This document shows, piece after piece, positions 6,869-14,068 of a DNA stretch of 14,068 nucleotides. Origin of the DNA: an uncultured bacterium (lineage in GTDB: Bacteria > Patescibacteriota > Patescibacteriia > UBA1558 > GWA2-36-10); assembly GCA_903876815.1 (NCBI GenBank), contig CAIRBL010000018.1:1-14068 (forward strand), written 5' to 3'. Below the pieces are notes generated by a model. It saw only the letters and a program-made list of their open reading frames with translations. It searched no databases and had not been told where the DNA came from. How positions within the stretch are numbered: the stretch's first letter is position 1; each line of letters begins with the position of its first letter. A program made the translations under genes and the position numbers.

Positions 6869-8812
6869 CTAGCTCGATATTTCGCTTGCCGCAACCGACT
6901 CCTCTTGTACTGACTCAATGACTGCATCCTCTGTGCTAATAATCTCAATCACCTCTTCTTTTACCGTGTCTTTAATGTCAATTTCTTGAGAATCTTCCAG
7001 CTCCAAATCCTTTGGTTTTGCTAATTCTTGATTAGATAAATTCTCCAACACAGAATTATTTTCATGCACTTTCAATTTTTTTGTAATCTCAACTTGATAA
7101 TAAGATTTCGAACCATCTTCAGCTGTTACTTCAACCACAATTTTATCACCAAATAAAATATTTTCTTTAGCAACCATTTCTAGACCAACTTCATATTCCC
7201 AAGTGATCCAATAATTTCTAAAAATTAAAACTTTAATAGTAGCTTTTTCAGCTTCAGTAGCTACTGGTATGACGCCAACTAAATCATCAATGCTTTCTAA
7301 GTTCAAAACAGCTCCAGTGGAAGTAGGTGCCCAATCAGGACCAAGATAGGCCCCAGGCAAAGCTAAAATATCATGATTGCCAACTAGCAAAGTCTTTAAA
7401 CTACTATCTGAATTTAAAAGTAGCTCTTGTTCATGAATTGGACTAACCTCAATTGCCTCTTCTAAGCCTTCAAAAACATTAACTCTGTAGTAAAAATTGT
7501 TATTGCCCGTGTCTTTTAACTTTAAAATAATAATTTCATCTTTATTGATTGGGGTATTTGCCAAATTTTCTATTGCGCCTGGATATTTCAAGTCCCAAGT
7601 ACTCCAACCTGAACGATAAATCAAAACTTTTGCTTCTACAAAATTATCCCAATTGTCCAGATCAACCACCACGCCTTTGAAATCAGTAAAATCTGGCACT
7701 AATAAAGACGCGCCAAAATCTACTTGGTTTAAAGAGTGATAATCCATGCTCAAGCCAAGTAAAGGCAAAACGTCTCTATTGCCAACTTCAAATTTTGTCA
7801 AAAAAGCTGGTATTTGCTCTCTCTGATTTGGATCGAAAACTTTAGCTTTATACCAATTGACAGTGGAAAAATCTTCAGAAACAACTTTGACTACCACAAC
7901 TGCTTTATTTTTTAAAACAAAATTTGCCAAATCTTCTCTAGCACCAGGATACTGCAAGTCCCAAGTACTCCAACCACCACCATCTTGATAAATATAAACC
8001 ATCATTGTACTAGAACTACTTGTTTCTAGCTCAACACCAGTAAACGTATAAGGATCTACTACTTGCAACATTACACCGGATTTATAGGAAATTTCTGTTC
8101 TAGACATAGCCTGAGAGCCTCTTTTACCCATTACTTCTTGGCTACCTATTTTAAAACTAGTCAAAATAGCCTGACTACTACTAGCATAAACCACTGGGTC
8201 ATCTTCCGGTTCCTGCTCTGGCTCTACATTTTCCTCTGGCTCAGCAGCAGGATCCTCTATTGTACTTTCACCTGAAAATCCACCGCTCCCTCTGTTATAA
8301 GCTATTGGTTCTGGCTCAGCTTTAGTTTGGTCATTTGCTCGACAGTCAGTTGTATTAAAACCAAAAGATTGAGCTAAAGACAGATTATCGCAAACATCCC
8401 AAGCCTCATTAAAGCCCTCTTTGTAACCCAAAACAATTTTTGGAGCATCAACTGGAATCAGTTTAACCTCACCATCTTTGACTGTAATTTCACTAGTATT
8501 TTTGTCTAAAAATTGATCATAGCTTTCCAAACGATTACCAAACAAGCCATTAGTATTAGCTTTTGTACCGCGCACGTTCCAATCAACAGCAAAATCTTTA
8601 TCTCCCAAAACTTGAGGAACAAGCGGTGGTTGTGTGGGCTCTGTTTTTTTGTTATCTTCTGTGATTACTTGTGCATTTTCTGGTGTTTCTTGTATTTGTC
8701 CTCTAGTAAGCACACTGGTCATAAAGGCATAGGCACCAAAGACAAAAAACAAAAACAACAAAATATATCGTTTTTTAAATTTCTCTCTCCACTGAGTATT
8801 TATATTATCCAT
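6869..8812 (-). CDS. Membrane-anchored extracytoplasmic protein with three beta-sandwich-like repeats
   Basis: This 647-residue protein has a basic N-terminus (REKFKKR) and one hydrophobic segment at about 16-35 (YILLFLFFVFGAYAFMTSVL), with no clear cleavage site, so it is probably anchored with its body outside. Residues 36-175 have little obvious fold but contain Cys141 and Cys157, which could form a disulfide. Residues 183-206 are very acidic and Pro/Glu-rich. Three related units follow at about 216-327, 337-448 and 471-578. The first two share 'WSTWDL.YPGA.E.LAN' (281 and 403); the third has 'YWITWEYEVG' (534). Each ends in a 'Y.V.V' strand, reminiscent of cadherin-like beta-sandwich repeats, a tentative match. 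Residues 580-647 form a highly acidic tail. I do not recognise the family. A promoter at 8848-8876 and a terminator at 6820-6851 bound it as a single-gene unit. The function is unknown, perhaps envelope scaffolding or adhesion. Confidence 0.85.
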   Translation of the reverse strand: MDNINTQWREKFKKRYILLFLFFVFGAYAFMTSVLTRGQIQETPENAQVITEDNKKTEPTQPPLVPQVLGDKDFAVDWNVRGTKANTNGLFGNRLESYDQFLDKNTSEITVKDGEVKLIPVDAPKIVLGYKEGFNEAWDVCDNLSLAQSFGFNTTDCRANDQTKAEPEPIAYNRGSGGFSGESTIEDPAAEPEENVEPEQEPEDDPVVYASSSQAILTSFKIGSQEVMGKRGSQAMSRTEISYKSGVMLQVVDPYTFTGVELETSSSSTMMVYIYQDGGGWSTWDLQYPGAREDLANFVLKNKAVVVVKVVSEDFSTVNWYKAKVFDPNQREQIPAFLTKFEVGNRDVLPLLGLSMDYHSLNQVDFGASLLVPDFTDFKGVVVDLDNWDNFVEAKVLIYRSGWSTWDLKYPGAIENLANTPINKDEIIILKLKDTGNNNFYYRVNVFEGLEEAIEVSPIHEQELLLNSDSSLKTLLVGNHDILALPGAYLGPDWAPTSTGAVLNLESIDDLVGVIPVATEAEKATIKVLIFRNYWITWEYEVGLEMVAKENILFGDKIVVEVTAEDGSKSYYQVEITKKLKVHENNSVLENLSNQELAKPKDLELEDSQEIDIKDTVKEEVIEIISTEDAVIESVQEESVAASEISS

Positions 8813-8847
8813 ATATTTATAATTATAGCTTGTTCAAAAACATCTAA

Positions 8848-8876
8848 ACTATAACATAAATTTGCACAAAAAACAA
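8848..8876 (-). promoter_or_regulatory. Sigma70-type promoter for the 647-residue membrane protein gene
   Basis: On the minus strand TTGTTT (8876-8871) is followed by a 17-base spacer ending in TG-T, then TATAGT (8853-8848): a near-consensus -35/-10 pair with an extended -10. Transcription would begin near 8841, about 29 bases before the ATG at 8812. No terminator is visible after the preceding gene, so readthrough from the ATPase operon is also possible. Confidence 0.65.
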
Positions 8877-8895
8877 GGTAAAACCAGCAAATTAT

Positions 8896-9609
8896 CTATG
8901 GTTCCAAGTGTCTACACTTATCTATAATTGCACCCGTGCTATATTTTTTTTGATCCTTGATACTAGACACAATAATATCGGCAATATCTTCTGGTTGATA
9001 CAAAGCTTTTCTTTTTTGACCAAAGCCTTTTTTAAACAAAGAGGTGTTAGTGGCTCCAGGAGTGATAATCAATACTTTAACAAGCTTGGTTAATTCTTTG
9101 GCCATTGCCTGACTGAAACCAACTACCCCAAACTTTGATGCACAATAGGCCGCAAATTTAGCTGATGCCTTGATACCAGCGCCTGAAGCGATATTGACAA
9201 TCAAACCATTACTGGCTTTTAAGTGCATTAAAAAATATTTTGTCACCAAAATCATGCCCCATAAATTTACATCAAGCATTAATCTAACTTCTTTGTCTGA
9301 CTGTTTATCCAAAAAATTATTTGGCGTTATAACTCCAGCATTATTGATCAAAATATGAATCTTTTGTCCTGATAACCTAGCGACCAGCCTTTTGACAGAG
9401 CTAGCTTGAGTAATATCCAAAACAAATGTCTGTACTTGAATTTTATGTTCTTGAGCAAGCTTATTAGCTTGTTTTTGCCAAGGACCCTTGTTTTTGTCTA
9501 ACAAAATCAAATCAAAACCAGCTGCGGCTAATTTTTGTGCTGTTGCCCAGCCAATACCTTTAGCTGCGCCTGTTAATAAAACTGTCTGCTTTTTTTTAAA
9601 AAAAATCAT
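8896..9609 (-). CDS. Short-chain dehydrogenase/reductase (SDR family, classical type)
   Basis: This is a 237-residue cytoplasmic NAD(P)-dependent oxidoreductase with all classical SDR motifs. The nucleotide-binding 'TGAAKGIG' is at 13-20, 'NNAG' at 89-92, and the catalytic residues are Asn115 ('DVNLWG'), Ser142 ('NIASGAG'), and Tyr155 and Lys159 ('YCASK'). 'TPGAT' follows at 183-187. Asp38 at the end of the second strand ('LILLDKN') favours NAD over NADP by family rule. The length is normal for the family, with a short C-terminus and hence an undefined substrate pocket. Its ATG overlaps the TGA of the upstream ATPase gene (ATGA), so it is the second gene of that operon and probably translated by re-initiation. 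Substrate unknown; SDRs of this kind are often annotated as 3-oxoacyl-ACP reductase-like, without proof. Confidence 0.92.
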   Translation of the reverse strand: MIFFKKKQTVLLTGAAKGIGWATAQKLAAAGFDLILLDKNKGPWQKQANKLAQEHKIQVQTFVLDITQASSVKRLVARLSGQKIHILINNAGVITPNNFLDKQSDKEVRLMLDVNLWGMILVTKYFLMHLKASNGLIVNIASGAGIKASAKFAAYCASKFGVVGFSQAMAKELTKLVKVLIITPGATNTSLFKKGFGQKRKALYQPEDIADIIVSSIKDQKKYSTGAIIDKCRHLEP

Positions 9610-12308
9610 AGAATTTTTTTGTTATTTATTTTTGAAAATATATTTTTACTATAAAAAATAAAAATATGTTTAATAATTTCTATCAACAAGATAACTACTA
9701 CTAAAAATAGTAAAATCATTTGCCATTCTGACCAAGACAAAGGTACAGTGTCTAAAGCTTTATTTAAAAACGGTACATAAATAGCAGCTAGCTGTAACAA
9801 TACACCTACCAAAACAGCCCCATTCAAATACTTATTTTGAAAAGGATGAGAAGTAAAAATGCTATGTTTTAAAGTACGGATACTAAAAACATAAAATAAA
9901 GTGTCTAAACCTAGAGCGGTAAATACAACCGTACGCGCCAAATCTAAACGACCAGTTTTTTGCCAAAACCACCAAAAAATAAAAAGCGTAGAAAAAGCTG
10001 TGACTAAACTAATAGTAGCAATCAAAAATTTACTTTCAAAGTCTAATAAATTTTTCTTACTTTTAGCACTCGGTTTATTCATAATCGCCTCATCTTCTGG
10101 CTCAGCTGTCAAAGCTAAATTAGGTAAGCCATCACTAACTAAATTTATCCACAAAATTTGCGCTGTCACAATCGGTAGCGGCCAAGCAAAAATCATGGCT
10201 ATAAAAATAATAATAATCTCCGAAAAACTATCTGACAATAAATATAAAATCACTTTACGGACATTATCAAAAATTACCCTACCTTGTTTGATAGCTGTCA
10301 CAATAGTTTTGAAATTATTATCCAAAAGCACTAAATCCGCCACTTCCTTAGCTACATCAGAGCCACTTGCTACTACCACGCCAATATCCGCCGCTTTCAA
10401 AGCTGGAGCATCATTGACACCATCACCAGTCATAGCAATAATCTCTCCTTTAGCTTGCCAAGCCTTAATAATGCGTAATTTATCAGCTGAAGTAACCCGA
10501 GCGTAAACTTGAATTTTGGTAATTTTTTGAGAAAGCTCTTCATCGGTCATTTTGAGTAAATCATCGCCTCCCAAAATATTTTCAGACTCTACTTGCAAAC
10601 CAAGCTCCGAGGCTATTTTAGCGGCCGTGAGCTTATTATCCCCCGTAATAATGATAGTTTTGATACCAGCTTGCAAAGCTGTATCTAAGGTTTCCTTAGT
10701 TTCTTTACGTAAAGGATCAGATAAAGCCCACAGGCCAACCAAAATAAAATTCCCAGCTTGATTTAGGTTGTTTTCAATCTGCTTGGTATTTCTTGGTACC
10801 AATTTGTAAGCACCCGCCAAAACTCTTAATCCTTCAGCACTTAAAGTTTGCCAAACTTTATCAAACTCCGCTTGAATATTTTTATTTAAAGCTTTAGCCT
10901 GATTCTGGCTAAAATAAAAACTAGAAAACTCAAAAATTTTCTCTGGCGCACCCTTCAAAAAAATAATATCCTGCTTATGGTCATAGCTATGACGAGTTAG
11001 CATGTATTTATACTTTGAATCAAAGGGCATTTCTTCTTTTCTAATAAAACGCCGCTGTAAATTTTTAAAATTCCCATTAGTAGCCCCAAACATCAACAAA
11101 GCTTTTTCTGTAGGGCTGCCCAAAATAAGCCAATCTTCAGTGGCTGTGTCACCATTTTGCACAACGGCATCATTACATAAAACAGAAACTTGCTGTAACA
11201 ACTCAAAAGATTTGTCTATTTTTTGATCTTTAGCTGATTTACCAGTCAAAGATACTAAATTATGACTAGCAAAAACTTTTGTCACCCGCATCTCTCCCTC
11301 AGTCAAAGTACCAGTCTTATCAGTACAAATCAAAGTGGTAGAACCTAAAGTTTCGGCTGACACTAACTTTCTGACTAAACCGTTATTCTTTAAAATACGT
11401 TGCATGCCAATAGTCAAAATCATTGTCACGCCAATCACCAAACCCTCAGGAATAGCAGATACTGCCAAAGCTACTGCCACAGTAAACATCACTAAAAAAC
11501 CTTGACCTTGAATAAGTCCCAAAACAAAAACTAAGACAGCAATAAAAACAATGATCTTACTGATATTTTGAGCAAATTGATCTAAATTTTTTTGTAAAGG
11601 AGTTTTTTCATCTTCAGTTGCTTTCAACAAAGAAGTTATTTCACCGATCTCAGTCTCTAAACCAATGCTAGTAACTATCATTTTAGCCCTACCCTCAACT
11701 ACCAAGGTACTCATAAAAACCATATTATCTCTCTCTGCTAGCACAGTCCCTTTCTCTAAGCTGGTTAGACTTTTTTTTCTTGGCCAAGACTCACCCGTCA
11801 AATTAGCCTCATTCACAGTAAATTGACTCATTTCCAAAAGACGACCATCAGCCGGCACTCTATCACCAGCTTGCAAAATTACAATATCTCCTGGAACCAA
11901 AAATTTTACTTCAATTTTGAGCTCTTTGCCATTGCGCAAAACTATAGCTTCTTGTTTTACTACTTTATTTAATTTTTCCAAAGACTGATTAGCCTTTTTT
12001 TCTTGCCAAAATCCAATAATCACATTCAAAAAAACTGCAGCAAAAATCACATTAGCGTCGACAAATTCTTTAAAGAATAAACTTATTAAAGCAGCCACCA
12101 ACAAAACATATACCAAAGCACTTTTAAACTGCGAAAAAAATAAACGCCAAGCAGAAAATTTTTCTGCTTGGGCCAAAATATTAAGACCATTTTCTCCTTG
12201 CCTTTTCTCTACCTCTCGGCTATCTAAACCTTTTGCCTTACTTTGTAAGTTTTTAAAAACTTCCTCAATAGCTAAATTATGCCAAACTATTTTTGTTTTG
12301 CTTTTCAT
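9606..12308 (-). CDS. P2-type cation-transporting ATPase, probably Ca2+ pump
   Basis: This full-length 900-residue membrane ATPase exports cations by the phosphoenzyme cycle. Visible in order: an N-terminal cation-ATPase segment ('VWHNLAIEEVFKNL'); the dephosphorylation motif TGES (171-174); TM4 'AIPEGL' with Glu288; the phosphorylated Asp330 in 'DKTGTLT'; nucleotide-binding 'KGAPE' (452-456); 'TGDN' (555-558); and hinge 'TGDGVNDAP' from 627. TM5 'YLLSDSFSE' keeps Glu697, and TM6 'INLVSDGLP' supplies Asn722, Ser725 and Asp726. By family knowledge these match SERCA site residues Glu309, Glu771, Asn796, Thr799 (Ser here) and Asp800, while the position of SERCA Asn768 is Ser694. This fits type IIA Ca2+ or Ca2+/Mn2+ pumps such as LMCA1 or PMR1; monovalent-ion transport cannot be excluded. 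About ten membrane segments are expected. The ATG at 12308 sits right after a -10 element, suggesting a leaderless mRNA. It overlaps the SDR gene by four bases. Confidence 0.95.
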   Translation of the reverse strand: MKSKTKIVWHNLAIEEVFKNLQSKAKGLDSREVEKRQGENGLNILAQAEKFSAWRLFFSQFKSALVYVLLVAALISLFFKEFVDANVIFAAVFLNVIIGFWQEKKANQSLEKLNKVVKQEAIVLRNGKELKIEVKFLVPGDIVILQAGDRVPADGRLLEMSQFTVNEANLTGESWPRKKSLTSLEKGTVLAERDNMVFMSTLVVEGRAKMIVTSIGLETEIGEITSLLKATEDEKTPLQKNLDQFAQNISKIIVFIAVLVFVLGLIQGQGFLVMFTVAVALAVSAIPEGLVIGVTMILTIGMQRILKNNGLVRKLVSAETLGSTTLICTDKTGTLTEGEMRVTKVFASHNLVSLTGKSAKDQKIDKSFELLQQVSVLCNDAVVQNGDTATEDWLILGSPTEKALLMFGATNGNFKNLQRRFIRKEEMPFDSKYKYMLTRHSYDHKQDIIFLKGAPEKIFEFSSFYFSQNQAKALNKNIQAEFDKVWQTLSAEGLRVLAGAYKLVPRNTKQIENNLNQAGNFILVGLWALSDPLRKETKETLDTALQAGIKTIIITGDNKLTAAKIASELGLQVESENILGGDDLLKMTDEELSQKITKIQVYARVTSADKLRIIKAWQAKGEIIAMTGDGVNDAPALKAADIGVVVASGSDVAKEVADLVLLDNNFKTIVTAIKQGRVIFDNVRKVILYLLSDSFSEIIIIFIAMIFAWPLPIVTAQILWINLVSDGLPNLALTAEPEDEAIMNKPSAKSKKNLLDFESKFLIATISLVTAFSTLFIFWWFWQKTGRLDLARTVVFTALGLDTLFYVFSIRTLKHSIFTSHPFQNKYLNGAVLVGVLLQLAAIYVPFLNKALDTVPLSWSEWQMILLFLVVVILLIEIIKHIFIFYSKNIFSKINNKKIL

Positions 12309-12314
12309 GGCTAT

Positions 12315-12323
12315 ATTATACCA
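12315..12323 (-). promoter_or_regulatory. Extended -10 promoter of the ATPase-SDR operon (leaderless)
   Basis: The minus strand reads TGG-TATAAT, an extended -10, ending seven bases before the A of the ATG at 12308. The predicted transcription start is at or within a base or two of the start codon, which implies a leaderless message. No convincing -35 is visible. Confidence 0.6.
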
Positions 12324-12365
12324 TAAATCTATAAAATTTATAAAATTACCAAAAACAAAACAAAT

Positions 12366-12394
12366 TTGATTTTTTTCCTAAATATCAGTAGAAT
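12366..12394 (+). promoter_or_regulatory. Sigma70-type promoter of argS
   Basis: TTGATT (12366-12371), a 17-base spacer and TAGAAT (12389-12394) form a good -35/-10 pair. Transcription would start near 12401, giving a leader of about 13 bases before the ATG at 12414, with no Shine-Dalgarno in it. It shares the 105-base divergent region with the ATPase promoter. Confidence 0.6.
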
Positions 12395-12413
12395 TAGCAT
12401 ATATTTATTTATT

Positions 12414-14068
12414 ATGACGACTCTAGAACAAATCAAGACAATTGTACAAAAAAATATCAGCCAAATTTTTGACCAAACTTTAAACTTAGTTGATATCAAA
12501 CTAGAATTTCCTCCACAAGATATTGCTGGCGACTATGCTTTTGCTTGTTTTGATTTAGCCAAAACTCTCAAACAAAATCCACTGGAACTTGCTAAAAAGT
12601 TAGCTGAAAAATTTAATACAGATAATATTGTGACTCATGTTCAAAATGTCGGGCCATATTTGAACTTGACTGTAAATGCTCAATATTTAGCCAAAAATGT
12701 TATCACAGAAATTGAAACACACACTAATTTTGGTCAAAATACTCTTGGGCATGGCAAAAAAGTTTTGATAGAATTTTCTAGCCCCAATACCAACAAACCG
12801 CAACATTTAGGTCATGTCCGTAACAATGTTTTGGGACAAAGCATGGTCAATTTATACCGTGCCTGTGGTTTTGAAGTTGTGGCTTGCAATATCATCAATG
12901 ATCGTGGCATTCATATTGCCAAAAGTATGCTAGCTTGGCAAAAATGGGGAAATCACGAAACACCACAAAGCACCAAAACCAAAGGTGACCATTTTGTCGG
13001 CAAATATTATGTCAAATTTGAACAAGCTCTCAAAGCAGAAAAAGACAAATACTATAGTTTAAAAAAAATTGATTATAAAAATCTAAGTGATTTAGAAAAA
13101 AAGAAAATTGACGAACAATTCTTAGCCCAATCACCCTTGATGCAAGAAGCTCACTTGCTTTTACAAAAATGGGAAGCTAATGATCAAGAAGCTAGAGACT
13201 TATGGCAAACTATGAACTCCTGGGTTTATGAAGGTTTTGCGGAAACTTACAAAAATCTTGGTATTGATTTTGACAAAGTTTATTATGAAAGCCAAGTCTA
13301 TTTATTTGGCAAAGAGATTATCAAGCTTGGTTTGGATAAAAAAGTTTTTTTCAAAAAAGAAGATAATTCTGTGTGGATTGACCTTGCAGATCAAAAACTT
13401 GACCAAAAATTAGTTTTGCGCGCTGACGGCACTTCTGTTTATATCACTCAAGATTTAGGACTTGCAAAACAACGCCACGATGAATACAAATTTGACCAAA
13501 TGATTTATGTGGTGGCTAATGAACAAAATTACCACTTCCAAGTTTTGTTTGCTACGCTCAAAGCTATTGGTTTTGCTTGGGCTGATAATCTTTATCATTT
13601 GACTTATGGCATGGTCAATTTACCAGACGGCCGTATGAAATCACGCGAGGGCAAAGTAGTTGACGCTGATGATATTATCAAAGAAATGCAAAACAAAGCT
13701 ACGGAACTAATAAACAACGCCCATAAACAAATCAACAGTACTGAACAACAAAAAATAACTACTGCTAAACAAGTTGGTCTAGGAGCGCTAAAATTTTTCT
13801 GCCTTAGCACCAACCCTCAAAAAGATATTACTTTCAATCCTGCTGAAAGCATTGCTTTTGATGGCTACACTGGACCATTTATCCAATACACTCACGCTCG
13901 TATAAACAATATTTTAAGCAAAGTGCAAACTCCACCAAAAAATGATGTTTTAGCTATACCAAAACAGATAGAGCCTGAAGAAAAACAAATCTTAAAACTT
14001 TTATTAAATTTCCCTGACAGCATTCAGCTAGCAGCCTTAGAACATAACCCCGCTATTTTAAGCCAATA
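12414..14068 (+). CDS. argS: Arginyl-tRNA synthetase, 3' end cut by window
   Basis: This class I aminoacyl-tRNA synthetase charges tRNA-Arg with arginine using ATP in the cytoplasm. 551 residues are visible and the frame is still open at the right edge. It has the ArgS N-terminal additional domain (about 1-105, containing 'GDYAFACFDLAK' and 'VGPYLNLTV'). The HIGH signature is 'HLGHVRN' (131-137) preceded by 'FSSPNTNKPQ', followed by 'NDRG' (162-165). 'RADGTSVYITQDLGLA' lies in the catalytic domain. The KMSK loop is the degenerate 'GRMKSREG' (406-413), a normal state for ArgS. The anticodon-binding helical domain begins near 'YTGPFIQYTHARI' (485-497) and lacks its final part. A Lys-rich insertion around 205-265 resembles longer ArgS forms. 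The ATG is chosen because it follows the promoter at 12366-12394 and no earlier in-frame ATG is closer; there is no Shine-Dalgarno. Confidence 0.96.
   Translation, partial: MTTLEQIKTIVQKNISQIFDQTLNLVDIKLEFPPQDIAGDYAFACFDLAKTLKQNPLELAKKLAEKFNTDNIVTHVQNVGPYLNLTVNAQYLAKNVITEIETHTNFGQNTLGHGKKVLIEFSSPNTNKPQHLGHVRNNVLGQSMVNLYRACGFEVVACNIINDRGIHIAKSMLAWQKWGNHETPQSTKTKGDHFVGKYYVKFEQALKAEKDKYYSLKKIDYKNLSDLEKKKIDEQFLAQSPLMQEAHLLLQKWEANDQEARDLWQTMNSWVYEGFAETYKNLGIDFDKVYYESQVYLFGKEIIKLGLDKKVFFKKEDNSVWIDLADQKLDQKLVLRADGTSVYITQDLGLAKQRHDEYKFDQMIYVVANEQNYHFQVLFATLKAIGFAWADNLYHLTYGMVNLPDGRMKSREGKVVDADDIIKEMQNKATELINNAHKQINSTEQQKITTAKQVGLGALKFFCLSTNPQKDITFNPAESIAFDGYTGPFIQYTHARINNILSKVQTPPKNDVLAIPKQIEPEEKQILKLLLNFPDSIQLAALEHNPAILSQ

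Noticed and set aside
8513..8854. A 113-codon plus-strand open frame over the start of the membrane protein gene
   Set aside because: It is the antisense of the signal-anchor and N-terminal region of the 647-residue protein; the apparent hydrophobicity is a mirror of coding on the minus strand.
9606..9609. Possible recoding of UGA as glycine, as in Gracilibacteria or Absconditabacteria
   Set aside because: UGA ends the ATPase at the expected family length and overlaps the SDR start as ATGA. I saw no in-frame UGA inside the conserved genes, so the standard code fits.
9901..10506. A 201-codon plus-strand open frame
   Set aside because: It lies wholly antisense to the conserved hinge and membrane part of the P-type ATPase (TGDGVND, TM5-6). 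Its product is a Lys/Ser/Ala-rich shadow with no domain and no promoter.
13604..13813. A 69-codon minus-strand open frame
   Set aside because: It is antisense to the KMSK-loop region of argS, which is clearly the coding strand.

Overview
The window is AT-rich and tightly packed. It holds six protein genes: five on the minus strand and one, cut by the right edge, on the plus strand. I see no rRNA, tRNA, CRISPR array or insertion sequence, and no gene-free stretch longer than about 140 bases. Compact spacing, starts without Shine-Dalgarno sequences, promoters very close to start codons, and a huge secreted FN3/LamG protein ending in 'VYLI..N.KR.IPN' repeats suggest a Patescibacteria (CPR) genome using the standard stop code. 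That assignment is inference; no marker gene here proves it.

Layout from left to right. Positions 1-5765 (minus) hold at least 1,921 codons of a giant exported surface protein whose C-terminus lies beyond the left edge. It has a signal peptide, a duplicated jelly-roll-like module, a LamG-like domain, six to seven fibronectin type III modules, an embedded SGNH esterase-like domain, a beta domain, a Gly-rich linker and 63-residue tandem repeats. Upstream, 5766-5894 carries an extended -10 promoter between two terminator-like hairpins. Positions 5895-6728 (minus) encode a Com-like zinc finger joined to two PAS-like domains. Positions 6869-8812 (minus) encode a membrane-anchored extracytoplasmic protein with three related beta repeats, followed by a very strong intrinsic terminator. 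Positions 8896-9609 and 9606-12308 (minus) form a two-gene operon with a four-base ATGA overlap: a P2-type, probably calcium, ATPase is transcribed first and a short-chain dehydrogenase second. Across a 105-base divergent promoter region, argS (arginyl-tRNA synthetase) runs rightward from 12414 off the window end.

Together this is a housekeeping gene (argS) and an ion pump next to a cell-surface cluster. The giant secreted protein, the 647-residue anchored protein and the cytoplasmic PAS protein each appear to have their own promoter or terminator, so they are neighbours rather than one operon. Any link between them (sensing, attachment, glycan deacetylation) is inference. The most unusual items are the architecture of the giant protein, the Com-finger/PAS fusion, the 'WSTWDLxYPGA' repeat protein, and the hairpin with a U-tract between the giant gene's promoter and its start codon.
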